Numbered from the stretch's first letter, positions 9,008-18,358 are shown. The stretch is DNA of 64,000 nucleotides from SIG565 sp045590755 (GCA_045590755.1 JAZNRP010000024.1:1-64000), one strand, 5' to 3'. The notes: generated from the sequence alone by a model not told the origin. Numbers and translations: made by a program.

Positions 9008-10060
9008 ATGTACACAAATGATATTACCAAAAAAGTAAAGGTAGGAAATATATTTATCGGCGGCGGGGCGCCCGTTGCTATACAGTCAATGCTCAATGTC
9101 ATTTCAAGTGATATTGAAGGAAATGTAAAACAGGCAATAGAATTAGAAAAAGCGGGCTGCGAGATTGTCCGTGTGTCTGTGCCTGATAAGGCGGCTGTAG
9201 AACTTATATATAAAATTAAAGAAAATATTAATATACCGCTTGTTGCCGATATTCATTTTGATTACCGTTTAGCGCTTGAAAGTGTAGCGGCAGGCGTAGA
9301 TAAAATACGCATAAATCCGGGTAATATCGGTTGTGATGAGTATATAAAAAAGGTGGCAGACGCTTGTAGGCAAAACAATGTGCCCATAAGAATAGGTGTA
9401 AATTCAGGCTCCTTAGAAAAGGAGATTTTAGCACGATATGGTGCGGCAACACCTGAAGCTATGGTGGAAAGCGGACTATATCATGTGTCACTTCTTAATA
9501 AGTTTGATTTTGATAATATAGTGTTGTCCCTTAAATCGTCCGACACAAAAACCACCTATGATGCCTATACCTTGGCGGCCGAAAAATGCCCTTATCCGCT
9601 TCATTTGGGAGTTACCGAAGCGGGTACATATAATATGGGTGTTATAAAATCTTCTGCCGCAATAGGCGGTCTTTTGCTTCGCGGAATCGGCAACACAATA
9701 CGCGTATCTTTAACCGATAATCCTATAATGGAAGTTGAAGCGGCGAAAAGTTTGCTTCGCGGTATTAATTTAAGAAACGACGGTATTAAATTTGTTTCCT
9801 GCCCCACCTGTGGCAGAACAAAAATTGATTTAATAGGTTTAGCAAAAAAGGCAGAAGAACGATTATCAAATATAAATAAGGACATAACTGTAGCTATTAT
9901 GGGCTGTGTTGTAAACGGTCCTGGCGAAGCCGCCGCGGCAGATATAGGTATTGCGGGTGGTGACGGTTGTGCAGTGCTTTTTAAGAAGGACGGCACAAAA
10001 AGAAAAATAGAAGAGAGTAAAATTCTCGAAGAATTAGTAGAAGAAATAGAAAAAATGTAG
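9008..10060 (+). CDS. ispG: 4-hydroxy-3-methylbut-2-enyl diphosphate synthase (flavodoxin)
   Basis: The 350-residue iron-sulfur enzyme catalyses the penultimate step of the MEP pathway (MEcPP to HMBPP). The N-terminal TIM barrel has IQSMLNV, PLVADIHFDYRLA and RINPGNIG. The C-terminal 4Fe-4S domain has CPTCGR and GCVVNGPGEA, supplying three Cys and a Glu. It starts three bases after rseP ends, so it is tightly coupled. With dxr and uppS in the same operon, supply and use of isoprenoid precursors are linked. proS, often found near here in Firmicutes, is absent. Confidence 0.97.
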   Translation: MYTNDITKKVKVGNIFIGGGAPVAIQSMLNVISSDIEGNVKQAIELEKAGCEIVRVSVPDKAAVELIYKIKENINIPLVADIHFDYRLALESVAAGVDKIRINPGNIGCDEYIKKVADACRQNNVPIRIGVNSGSLEKEILARYGAATPEAMVESGLYHVSLLNKFDFDNIVLSLKSSDTKTTYDAYTLAAEKCPYPLHLGVTEAGTYNMGVIKSSAAIGGLLLRGIGNTIRVSLTDNPIMEVEAAKSLLRGINLRNDGIKFVSCPTCGRTKIDLIGLAKKAEERLSNINKDITVAIMGCVVNGPGEAAAADIGIAGGDGCAVLFKKDGTKRKIEESKILEELVEEIEKM

Positions 10061-10073
10061 TGAGAGGTTAAAA

Positions 10074-13000
10074 ATGGCATCGGCTAAATTTTTAGATATT
10101 TTTAAAGCGTATATAACCGAAAATCAGGCAGACGCATTTTGTAATGTATCGGTTATAAGCTGCTCTGTTTCGCAAATGCGGGAAATGGAATTAAAGCTTT
10201 ATTCCGAAGGGTACATAACAACAAAAGCTTTAGAAGAAATACGCGAAACGTTTATAGACACACTGAAACTCGAAAATGCGGTTATTAAGTGCTATTTTGC
10301 GCCTGATGCGTTTGGAGATGAAGCCTGCTCCGATATTATAAATAAGGTCAAGCAAAAATATGCCGTACTTAACGGTTATTTTAACGATGCCGAATATAAC
10401 CTTGATGGATTTTGTCTTAATATCGACCTTAAATACGGCGGCTATGAAGCTATTAAGGCTACTGATTTTGAAAATAAGTTTAACGAAATGCTTTATGATA
10501 TGTTTAAGCTTAAATTTGAAATTAGGTTCAGCGGTCAGCTTGAAAATATAGAGCTACCTCCACCCGTAGCCGAGATACCCGTCCGTAAAAAGCAAGAAAC
10601 AGTTGTTACAAAAGCGACGGAGAATGAAAAGGTTTATGACTATAAGCCGAAGGACAACCTGCCTATCTATATCGAAAGCGCAAAGCAATTTTTTGGCAGA
10701 AAAATTGATACAAAAATAAAAAAGCTTATTGATATTGCGCCACCTGATACCCCTGAAGGCTCTACCTATGTTTGTGCGTGGGGCGAAGTTTTTGGTCTTG
10801 AAACAAGAGAAATTACAACCAAACGCGGCGGCAAAATGATTATTGTTAAGTTTGCTTTCAGCGACACAACCAACTCATTCAACGCCAATATGTTTGTTGA
10901 TGCAGATAAAAAGAATAGTATAAAACCGCTTAAGGACGGCGCCACTGTAATAGTTAACGGTGACTATAGATATGATAAATGGTCGGGTGAGTTTATTGTT
11001 AATGTAACAAGCCTTGCCACCGTCAAAAAGTATGAAGAAACCGATAATTATGATGGACTTAAAAGAGTCGAATTACACTGCCACACCAATATGTCGGCAA
11101 AGGATGCCGTATCAAGCGCCACCGATATTATAAACAGAGCGTATAGTTGGGGACATAAGGCGGTAGCCATAACCGACCACGGTGTAGTACAAGCCTACCC
11201 CGAAGCCGCGGCGGCGGTCAAAAGTATTCGTAAAAATGGCGGAGATTTTAAGGTAATATACGGCGTTGAAGCGTATTTTGCCGATGACTCCGGAGAAAAT
11301 CCCGATATAACAAAATTACCGCGTTACCACGGGATAATGCTTGTTAAAGATTTGGTGGGGCTAAAAAATCTTTATAAAATAGTATCAAGCGCTCATATAG
11401 ATAATTTCCATAAGCGACCCTTATCTTTAAAAAGTGTAATTGATGCTAATAGGGAAGGCTTGATAATCGGCTCTGCTTGTGAACAGGGTGAGCTTTATCA
11501 GGCGATTATTAAGGGCGCACCGCACGAAGAACTAATAAGATTAGCGCGTTATTATGATTTCCTTGAAATTCAGCCGCTTGGCAATAACGAATTTATGATA
11601 AGGGAATCAGGAATTACCCGAACCGATAAAAAGACAGGACAGGTTAAGGAAAATCCGCTAAAACATGTTACAAGCTTTGAGGTTATTAAGGATTTTAACC
11701 GTAAGGTAGTAGAAATCGCCGATGAATTAGGTCTGCCTGTTGTAGCTACGGGCGATGTTCATTTCCTAAAGCGCGAAGACGAAATAATACGAAAGATATT
11801 AATGGCGGGGCAAAACTTCGATGATTTTGATAATCAACCGCCGCTTTATTTCAAAACAACCGAAGAAATGCTGGATGATTTTGCGTATTTCGGTGACAGA
11901 GCCAAGGAATTTGTTATAGATAATCCTAACAAAATTGCCGATATGGTATCAGACGATGTAATCCCCGTACCCGACGGCAACTACCCACCCGTAATCGCGG
12001 GCTCGGATGACCTGCTTCGTGAGCTTTGTTGGGACAGAGCAATGAATACCTATGGGTACGAAGGCAAAATCCCCGAAGTTGTATCTAAACGACTTGAAAA
12101 GGAATTAAACGGTATTATAAGCAACGGCTTTTCCATAATGTATGTTACTGCGCAAAAGCTTGTTAAATACAGTGAAGACCACGGCTATCTTGTAGGCTCG
12201 CGTGGTAGTGTTGGCTCATCCTTTGTTGCTACAATGGCGGGAATTTCGGAGGTAAACCCGTTAGCACCACATTATTACTGTCCTAATTGTCGATTCAGTG
12301 AGTTTTTTACAAAGGGTGAAGTCGGCTCGGGCTTTGATTTACCCGAGAAAAACTGTCCTAAATGTAATACACCCTATAAGCGTGACGGCCACGATATTCC
12401 CTTTGAAACCTTTTTGGGCTTTAAGGGTGACAAGGTGCCTGATATTGACCTTAACTTTTCTAATGAGTATCAGGCCGAAGTTCAGCGCTATACCGAAGAG
12501 CTTTTCGGTAGCGAAAATGTATTTAAGGCGGGTACAATCTCTACTCTTGCTGAGAAAACCGCATACGGCTTTGCCAAGGCATACGCCGAGAAAAAGGAAA
12601 TTGTACTAAGTAGCGCCGAATTAAACCGCTTGGCAAAAAAGGTTGAAAATTCAAAAATTAAAATGACCACAGGTCAGCACCCCGCGGGTATGGTTGTAGT
12701 GCCGAGAGATAAGGAAATATACGATTTCTGCCCCGTGCAGCACCCCGCAGACGACACAGGTACAGATATAGTAACAACCCACTTTGATTTCCATTCAATA
12801 CACGATACTATACTGAAGCTCGATGAGCTCGGCCATGTGGTACCAACCACATATAAGTACCTTGAAGAATATACAGGTATTAGTGTTAACGATGTATCTA
12901 TGAGTGATGAAAAGGTGTACAGTCTGTTTTTATCGCCCGAAGCCTTGGGCGTTACGGCGGAGCAGATTAAGACACACACAGGTACATACTGCATCCCCGA

Positions 13001-13889
13001 ATTTGGCACAAAGTTTGTTATGGAAATGCTTCGCGACTGTAGACCTAAAAATTTTGCCGATTTATTGCAGATTTCGGGTTTGTCGCACGGTACCGATGTT
13101 TATTTAGGTAACGCAAAAGACCTGATTGACAAGGGAATTTGCACGATTTCCGAAGTTATAGGTACCCGTGATAATATTATGGTGTATTTAATACATCAGG
13201 GTATGGAAGAAGGCAGAGCCTTCAAGATTACCGAAACGGTTCGTAAGGGACTAGTTGCCAAGGGCAAGGTTTCCCCTGAAGAGTGGAAGGCAATGGAAGA
13301 CGATATGCGTGCTGTAAATGTACCCGAATGGTATATTGAAAGCTGCCATAAAATTAAGTATATGTTCCCGAAGGCTCACGCCGCGGCATATGTTATATCG
13401 GCTCTTCGCCTTGCTTGGTATAAGGTGTATTACCCGCTTGAATTTTACTGTGCTTACTTTACCGCCCGTCCGGAAGATGTAGATGTATTTACCATTCTTA
13501 AAGGCAAGGGAGCTGTAAAGGCTTATCTTAAGTCAATTGAAGATAAGGGGAAGGAAGCCACAAAAAAAGAATTGGATGTATACGGCAATATGCTTATATT
13601 CAATGAAATGATGGAGCGAGGCATAGAAATATTACCTATTGATTTAAAGCGTTCACACGCCGTAAAATATGTTCCCGAAAACGGAAAAATCCGTTTACCG
13701 TTTGGGGCCTTGTCGGGTGTTGGTGAAAAAGCGGCAATTTCCCTTTATGAAGCGGCACAGTCGGGCGACTTTATTTCCAAGGAAGAATTTCAGACACAGG
13801 CGGGTGTTTCAAAAACTATTATTGAATCACTCTCGTCCATTGGTGTTTTGGATGAACTGCCCGATACAAATCAAATATCTATGTTTTAA
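10074..13889 (+). CDS. polC: DNA polymerase III PolC-type alpha subunit lacking the exonuclease domain
   Basis: The replicative polymerase of Firmicutes, here 1271 residues rather than the usual 1430-1470. The order is: N-terminal domain, OB fold (about 200-325), PHP domain beginning at RVELHCHTNMSA (about 331), polymerase core with CPNC and CPKC zinc-knuckle pairs near 735-760, the catalytic Asp pair in PDIDLNFS, helix-hairpin-helix region, and a C-terminal clamp-binding QISMF. The PHP strand YGVEAYFADD (about 396-405) runs on after only some 17 residues into HGIMLVKDLVGLKNLYK. A DnaQ-like exonuclease of about 170 residues normally sits there, and no FDxETTG-type motif is present. The reading frame is intact across the junction, so this is not a frameshift. 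Confidence 0.95.
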   Translation: MASAKFLDIFKAYITENQADAFCNVSVISCSVSQMREMELKLYSEGYITTKALEEIRETFIDTLKLENAVIKCYFAPDAFGDEACSDIINKVKQKYAVLNGYFNDAEYNLDGFCLNIDLKYGGYEAIKATDFENKFNEMLYDMFKLKFEIRFSGQLENIELPPPVAEIPVRKKQETVVTKATENEKVYDYKPKDNLPIYIESAKQFFGRKIDTKIKKLIDIAPPDTPEGSTYVCAWGEVFGLETREITTKRGGKMIIVKFAFSDTTNSFNANMFVDADKKNSIKPLKDGATVIVNGDYRYDKWSGEFIVNVTSLATVKKYEETDNYDGLKRVELHCHTNMSAKDAVSSATDIINRAYSWGHKAVAITDHGVVQAYPEAAAAVKSIRKNGGDFKVIYGVEAYFADDSGENPDITKLPRYHGIMLVKDLVGLKNLYKIVSSAHIDNFHKRPLSLKSVIDANREGLIIGSACEQGELYQAIIKGAPHEELIRLARYYDFLEIQPLGNNEFMIRESGITRTDKKTGQVKENPLKHVTSFEVIKDFNRKVVEIADELGLPVVATGDVHFLKREDEIIRKILMAGQNFDDFDNQPPLYFKTTEEMLDDFAYFGDRAKEFVIDNPNKIADMVSDDVIPVPDGNYPPVIAGSDDLLRELCWDRAMNTYGYEGKIPEVVSKRLEKELNGIISNGFSIMYVTAQKLVKYSEDHGYLVGSRGSVGSSFVATMAGISEVNPLAPHYYCPNCRFSEFFTKGEVGSGFDLPEKNCPKCNTPYKRDGHDIPFETFLGFKGDKVPDIDLNFSNEYQAEVQRYTEELFGSENVFKAGTISTLAEKTAYGFAKAYAEKKEIVLSSAELNRLAKKVENSKIKMTTGQHPAGMVVVPRDKEIYDFCPVQHPADDTGTDIVTTHFDFHSIHDTILKLDELGHVVPTTYKYLEEYTGISVNDVSMSDEKVYSLFLSPEALGVTAEQIKTHTGTYCIPEFGTKFVMEMLRDCRPKNFADLLQISGLSHGTDVYLGNAKDLIDKGICTISEVIGTRDNIMVYLIHQGMEEGRAFKITETVRKGLVAKGKVSPEEWKAMEDDMRAVNVPEWYIESCHKIKYMFPKAHAAAYVISALRLAWYKVYYPLEFYCAYFTARPEDVDVFTILKGKGAVKAYLKSIEDKGKEATKKELDVYGNMLIFNEMMERGIEILPIDLKRSHAVKYVPENGKIRLPFGALSGVGEKAAISLYEAAQSGDFISKEEFQTQAGVSKTIIESLSSIGVLDELPDTNQISMF

Positions 13890-13892
13890 AGT

Positions 13893-13936
13893 AATACGGA
13901 ACGCCTTGTTTTTTAAGGTGTTCCGTATTGATTTTT
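13893..13936 (+). terminator. Intrinsic terminator after polC
   Basis: A 15-bp stem (13893-13907 with 13915-13929, one G-U pair) with a T-rich loop and a T-containing tail closes the long pyrH-polC operon. Confidence 0.85.
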
Positions 13937-13945
13937 GAAAAAATT

Positions 13946-13989
13946 ACAAAAAGATTACAAAAAAGGTTGCAATTTTGTAATCTTTTTGT
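13946..13989. repeat. 17-bp perfect inverted repeat around the -35 element
   Basis: ACAAAAAGATTACAAAA (13946-13962) and its exact complement (13973-13989) flank a 10-base loop. The loop holds the -35 TTGCAA of the following promoter, and the right arm fills its 17-base spacer. The position suits an operator or a hairpin that controls promoter access. There is no T tail, so it is not a terminator. Confidence 0.85.
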
Positions 13990-13995
13990 TATAAT
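13967..13995 (+). promoter_or_regulatory. Promoter of the M23/G5 peptidase gene
   Basis: -35 TTGCAA (13967-13972), 17-base spacer, perfect -10 TATAAT (13990-13995). The elements are embedded in the 17-bp inverted repeat described separately. Confidence 0.75.
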
Positions 13996-14039
13996 AGGCT
14001 TTGTTGTGATAAGGAAACAAAAATTTGGGAGGTTATTTT

Positions 14040-15251
14040 ATGAAGGAGAAGGTATTAGGATTTATAGATAAAATCCTTAACGCCCGTTACTTTGTAAAGT
14101 TAATATATTTTGCAGTCGCTTGTTTTATATGCGGTGTTGTAAGCCTTGTTTTATCGGGTGTTACATTCGCTTGGAATGTAAACTACGGCGGTGAAAAAAT
14201 TGCTATCGTATCGTCCATTAGTGCATATAAGGATGCTAAGGGCTTAGCCATAGGCAAGATAGCCGATAGTGATGGCGAGAAGTATTTATACAAGCCAACC
14301 TTTAGTCTTATTCTCACAAGAAATGAGTATGTGGATTCATCTGATAAGGTTTGTGACAGTATACTTGATAACACAAGTGAGCTTACAAAGGGCGCAGCCC
14401 TTACGGTTGATGGCAAGGAAATAGCCTATGCCGAAAGTATAGATGTTATGAATTCCTATATAGAAAAGCGTCTTGCGTGTTATAATGTTTGCGACGCCGA
14501 AAACAATGCGGAATTTGTAAACTCTGTTATAGTAACCGATAAATACTGTGTTGACAGTAATTATTCATCAAGTGATTATATTAACGAGTCCTTAAGCAAG
14601 TTAAGTGTTAAAACAACGGCAAAATACCGTCAGGATGTAATTGTCAGCTATGACACCATTACACAGAAAACCAGTGAAAAATTGGTAGGCTACCGTCAGG
14701 TAGCGGTAGACGGCGTGAACGGTCTTAACCATAGTGTTGAGCAGGTAGTTTACATTGACGGTGTAGAATGTGAAAGAACTATGTTGGAGCCCGAAGTGGT
14801 TACAACTCCCGTAAATAAGGTTGTAGTAATAGGTACTGCATATTCGGGTAGTGGTGACAATACCGCAACTACAAATATGGTTTTCCCGATTGCGAGAACT
14901 TCCTATTTCATATCTTCTCCGTTTTCAGAGGATAGAGGAAGCTATTCTCACAAGGGTGTAGATATTGCCACAAATAAGGGCACACCCATATATGCCGTTC
15001 AGGAAGGCACCGTTTTGGTTGCGGGTTGGCATGATGATTTCGGCTATCATATAAAAATTAACCACGGCAACGGAGTAATAACACACTATGCACATGCAAG
15101 TAAGCTGTATGTGTCTGCGGGTGAAGAGATTTCGCGCGGACAAATTATCGCCGCTGTCGGCTCAACAGGTTGGTCAACAGGACCGCATTTACATTTGGAA
15201 ATGACAATTAACGGAAAGTATGTAGACCCAATTAAATATGTAGGTAAATAA
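14040..15251 (+). CDS. Membrane-anchored M23 peptidase with G5 domain
   Basis: A 403-residue envelope protein. One N-terminal membrane segment (about 20-45) is followed by an extracellular region and a G5-like domain (about 215-265, GYRQVAVDGVNG ... ERTMLEPEVV). A C-terminal M23/LytM peptidase domain has HKGVDIA near 310, HYAHASKL, and HLHLEMTINGKYVDP near the end. The zinc ligands (H of HKGVD, D, and H of HLH) are all present, so it should be an active peptidoglycan endopeptidase or a LytM-type activator. The start at 14040 is set by GGGAGG at 14027-14032. A TTG start at 14025 would overlap that site and is rejected. A paralogue lies at 47200-48570. Confidence 0.9.
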   Translation: MKEKVLGFIDKILNARYFVKLIYFAVACFICGVVSLVLSGVTFAWNVNYGGEKIAIVSSISAYKDAKGLAIGKIADSDGEKYLYKPTFSLILTRNEYVDSSDKVCDSILDNTSELTKGAALTVDGKEIAYAESIDVMNSYIEKRLACYNVCDAENNAEFVNSVIVTDKYCVDSNYSSSDYINESLSKLSVKTTAKYRQDVIVSYDTITQKTSEKLVGYRQVAVDGVNGLNHSVEQVVYIDGVECERTMLEPEVVTTPVNKVVVIGTAYSGSGDNTATTNMVFPIARTSYFISSPFSEDRGSYSHKGVDIATNKGTPIYAVQEGTVLVAGWHDDFGYHIKINHGNGVITHYAHASKLYVSAGEEISRGQIIAAVGSTGWSTGPHLHLEMTINGKYVDPIKYVGK

Positions 15252-15255
15252 TTAA

Positions 15256-15281
15256 AACACCGCATTCTGCGGTGTTTTTTG
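15256..15281. terminator. Terminator between convergent genes
   Basis: AACACCGCA (15256-15264), a 3-base loop and TGCGGTGTT (15268-15276) are followed by a T run on the + strand. The minus strand is also T-rich beyond the stem, so it can serve both the M23 gene and the convergent hydrolase gene. Confidence 0.85.
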
Positions 15282-16160
15282 TTATAGCTTTTTCCATAAA
15301 AGCATATTATTTAAAAAATAAAAATCAATTAACCCTTTATTTTTCATCCAGCCAAGATAATTCTTTAGTGTAGATGCGGTTAATACATACTGCTCTGAAC
15401 TGATTTTTATATTATAAAGCGTAATAATTTTTGCTAATAAATCCTCAAAATTTAAAGGTGTAGTTAAAAGCTTTAGTATATCGTCCCTTACCGAAAAAAT
15501 TAATTTTTCATTTATGTCGATTAACTGATTAATATTTTTTGTTGCTTTAGAATGTGAAGGCATAAAGACATCTGCCGTAAGGCCTTTAAGCTTTTGTAGG
15601 GTTTTAAGCTGCTGCTCTATATCAAAAATATAGGTCAGATGCAGTATTTGGGCGGCACGCTCGCTTATAAGCGCGTCTGCGGTGAAAACCACATTGTCGG
15701 GTGTGCGAATACCCACCATATCTGCCGAATGACCGGGCAAAGAAATTATTTCTAATTCTTTTGGAAAAGCAGGGTCCAAAAATGGAAGAACACGGCTTTC
15801 TTTTGCATACAAAAGACTGCTTTTAAACTCTTCGGGTGGGAAACCGCCTATTAAAGAAACGGTGTTAAGCAGTGTGTTTTCGGTTACCGCCGCTTCCAGT
15901 CCACCACTGAATATTTTGCAACCCGTTTTTTGTTGTAAATAGGCATTGCCGCCGTTGTGGTCGGCGTGTGCATGGGTATTTATAATTCCTAAAAGACGCC
16001 ATCCGCGTTTTACTATCGTTTCCAATAAATCCTGGGCGGTTTCGGGGCGGGAGCTACTGTCAATAAAATAAACATCGCTATCACTAATCTTGTATACACC
16101 TACATTTGCATTACAGCGAAAGCAGTAGGTGTTATTTTTTATTTGTAAAAGCTCGGGCAT
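15282..16160 (-). CDS. Metallo-beta-lactamase-fold hydrolase
   Basis: A 292-residue cytoplasmic protein. The metal-binding motif THAHADHNGG (HxHxDH) is near residue 60, with a further ligand region LPGHSADMVG near 150 and FTADALIS near 170. It resembles the glyoxalase-II/MBL hydrolase group; the substrate cannot be told. It has a C-terminal helical extension of about 90 residues, in which QYVLTASTLKNYLGWMKNKGLI looks like a winged-helix-type segment. It begins 4 bases after the carboxypeptidase gene, so the two form an operon. Confidence 0.85.
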   Translation of the reverse strand: MPELLQIKNNTYCFRCNANVGVYKISDSDVYFIDSSSRPETAQDLLETIVKRGWRLLGIINTHAHADHNGGNAYLQQKTGCKIFSGGLEAAVTENTLLNTVSLIGGFPPEEFKSSLLYAKESRVLPFLDPAFPKELEIISLPGHSADMVGIRTPDNVVFTADALISERAAQILHLTYIFDIEQQLKTLQKLKGLTADVFMPSHSKATKNINQLIDINEKLIFSVRDDILKLLTTPLNFEDLLAKIITLYNIKISSEQYVLTASTLKNYLGWMKNKGLIDFYFLNNMLLWKKL

Positions 16161-16164
16161 TTTT

Positions 16165-17502
16165 TCATCTCTTTTTTGTGTCTTTATTGTAGGGTATATA
16201 CTTAACCTTACGCCTTTTTTTGTTGTCCAAATTTAAGTGTATGCATATGCCGATAAATACTAAAATACCTATAATTATAAGTATACCAATAATCTTAAAG
16301 GCGGTAGAACCAAAAATATTTTTAGCAATGCGGCCTATTTGTAAAAATAAATTTGCTTTAACTGTGTCGTGGGAAATTAGATTTACCGTTCCTATAACTT
16401 CACCCGCATATAAAACATCTGCAGTGCCAAGTACGGTTCCGGGCACAACGGGGGCATCAACCGTTTCGTATAAAAGTGTGGCGTTTACAGTGATTGTTGA
16501 CTCGTCAGCCTTTGTTGGCAAAATGCTCGTAAGACTTTTTTCGGGGTATAGCTGAATAAAGTCTGTATCAAGTGACAGCTGAACGGGTATTTCGGCTACA
16601 GGCTTTTGTATATCAAGTACAGATTTGAACTCAAAATTGTTAAATGCCCAACGGTAAAGGTTGCGGCTATCCAAAAATTCGTTTCGGTTCCCGCCCTTGG
16701 AATTACAACCCATAATTACACACAGGTAGTTATAGCCGTTATAGCTTGCCGTACTTACAACACAGCGACCTGCTTCATCGGTAAAGCCTGTTTTTAGTCC
16801 CTTGGCGTATTTGTAATAATAGTTAGTTGCAGGGTCAATCAAAAAATTTGTGGTAGAAAGTGTGCGCTGATTTGATATATTTGTTGCAGGTAGCGTATAG
16901 CGGGCAAGGGAAGTAATTTCAATAATCTCCTTGTATTTAAGTACATATCTTGCTAATTTTACTACATCGCTCGGTGTCGTGTAGGTGTTATCGTCGTGAA
17001 GACCTACGGGGTTGCCAAAGCTTGAATTTGCCATACCAATTTCGGCACTTTTTTTATTCATTAAATCCATAAAGCCTTCAGTACTGCCGCCATAGTGCTC
17101 TGCAATAGCATAGGCAATGTCTCCGCCCGAAGAAATAAGCAGACAATGAAGCGCCTGACGGGCAGTAAGCTCTTCGCCGTCTTGAAGACCTATAACACTG
17201 GCACCTGTACCCGAAATTTCACGCAAGGCAGACTTGGTCATAATTATTTTTTCTGCGTCAAGGTCATTGGTATTATCAAGAACTATCGCCGCCACAAGTA
17301 GCTTTGTAATGGAGGCGGGGTACATTTTCTGCTCTGCATTTTTAGAGTATAGCACTTCGCCTGTGTCAAGACTTACAAGCATAGCACCCTGAGCATTAAG
17401 CTCAAAACCGCTTATCTGAAAGGCTGAAACAGAAAAAAGCGAACTAAATATTGAAAAAATCAGTATAAATGTTATAATAAAATTAATAAATCTTTTATTC
17501 AT
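16165..17502 (-). CDS. D-alanyl-D-alanine carboxypeptidase (S11, DacF/PBP5-like)
   Basis: A 445-residue penicillin-binding protein that trims the terminal D-Ala from peptidoglycan stem peptides. It has a signal peptide (1-27) and SITK (Ser64, Lys67) as the catalytic SxxK. KTG is at 237-239, followed by a beta-rich domain and a C-terminal membrane helix (about 400-425) with a basic tail. The second active-site motif reads SGG (125-127) where PBP5 has SGN; variants at this position exist in the family. RBS GAGG precedes the ATG. It shares an operon with the MBL-fold hydrolase. Confidence 0.92.
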   Translation of the reverse strand: MNKRFINFIITFILIFSIFSSLFSVSAFQISGFELNAQGAMLVSLDTGEVLYSKNAEQKMYPASITKLLVAAIVLDNTNDLDAEKIIMTKSALREISGTGASVIGLQDGEELTARQALHCLLISSGGDIAYAIAEHYGGSTEGFMDLMNKKSAEIGMANSSFGNPVGLHDDNTYTTPSDVVKLARYVLKYKEIIEITSLARYTLPATNISNQRTLSTTNFLIDPATNYYYKYAKGLKTGFTDEAGRCVVSTASYNGYNYLCVIMGCNSKGGNRNEFLDSRNLYRWAFNNFEFKSVLDIQKPVAEIPVQLSLDTDFIQLYPEKSLTSILPTKADESTITVNATLLYETVDAPVVPGTVLGTADVLYAGEVIGTVNLISHDTVKANLFLQIGRIAKNIFGSTAFKIIGILIIIGILVFIGICIHLNLDNKKRRKVKYIPYNKDTKKR

Positions 17503-17601
17503 AGCAACCTCAGTATAATATTATAATTATTTATGTTGTAAATATTATACATTAAATGATATAAAAAGGGAAGATAAAAATTCATATTCGGAGTGGTTTA
17601 A

Positions 17602-18279
17602 TTGGTTTATATAACAGGCGATATGCATGGTGACGAGACTCGCCTTTACAGTAAGGAATGGTTTAAGCTAAAAAAAGGCGATATCCTTATTGTTTGCGGT
17701 GATTTCGGCTATCTCTGGAACGGTGGCGAAAAGGAGAAGGAATATATAGAGTATTTAGGCTCCCGCAAGTTTACCGTTGCCTTTATTGACGGCACACACG
17801 ATAATTTTGATTTAATAAATAAATGCCGCACTACCTATTGGAAAGGTGGTATGGTCCATAGAATAAGTGGGAACCTGATACATTTAATGCGTGGACAGAT
17901 TTTCAATATTGACGGACTAAAGTTTTTTACCTTTGGTGGCGGCGAGAGTATGGACAAAGATATGCGCATCGAAAATGGGCTTTGGTGGAAGGAAGAAATG
18001 CCATCTCCAGAAGAGATGACCGACGGCGCAAAGCTGCTTGATGAAGTTGGCTGTAAGGTCGATTATATTATCACCCACGAGCCACCGTCGTTGGTTAAAA
18101 GCGCTATGCTGCTGCGTAGCGGTACATCGGCAAATGTAAATAAGCTAAACGGCTTTTTTGAAGAGATTGATGAAATGTGTCAATATCGGCACTGGTATTT
18201 CGGCTCACTTCACGAAGACCGTAAGGTAACACCAAAACACACCTGTGTTTTTAGGAAGCTTCAAAAGGTTACAGAATAG
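17602..18279 (+). CDS. Calcineurin-like metallophosphoesterase
   Basis: A 225-residue single-domain protein. Metal-binding motifs are in the expected order: GDMHGD (residues 6-11), GDFGYLW (about 34), GTHDN in place of GNHEN (about 59), and a C-terminal GSLHED near 210. The start is a TTG at 17602, with GGAG 8 bases upstream. The fold gives phosphodiesterase or phosphatase chemistry but not the substrate. It is transcribed divergently from the carboxypeptidase and ends just before the PASTA gene. Confidence 0.85.
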   Translation: MVYITGDMHGDETRLYSKEWFKLKKGDILIVCGDFGYLWNGGEKEKEYIEYLGSRKFTVAFIDGTHDNFDLINKCRTTYWKGGMVHRISGNLIHLMRGQIFNIDGLKFFTFGGGESMDKDMRIENGLWWKEEMPSPEEMTDGAKLLDEVGCKVDYIITHEPPSLVKSAMLLRSGTSANVNKLNGFFEEIDEMCQYRHWYFGSLHEDRKVTPKHTCVFRKLQKVTE

Positions 18280-18358
18280 AAACTATACTTTTTAAAACAA
18301 TTGTGGTATAATATGTGGGTCAACTAATTTATCACGATTATTTCTAAAGGAGATTTTT

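Noticed and set aside
10074..13889. PolC shortening as a frameshift or pseudogene
   Set aside because: The frame is continuous, all conserved polymerase motifs are present and the ends match normal PolC.
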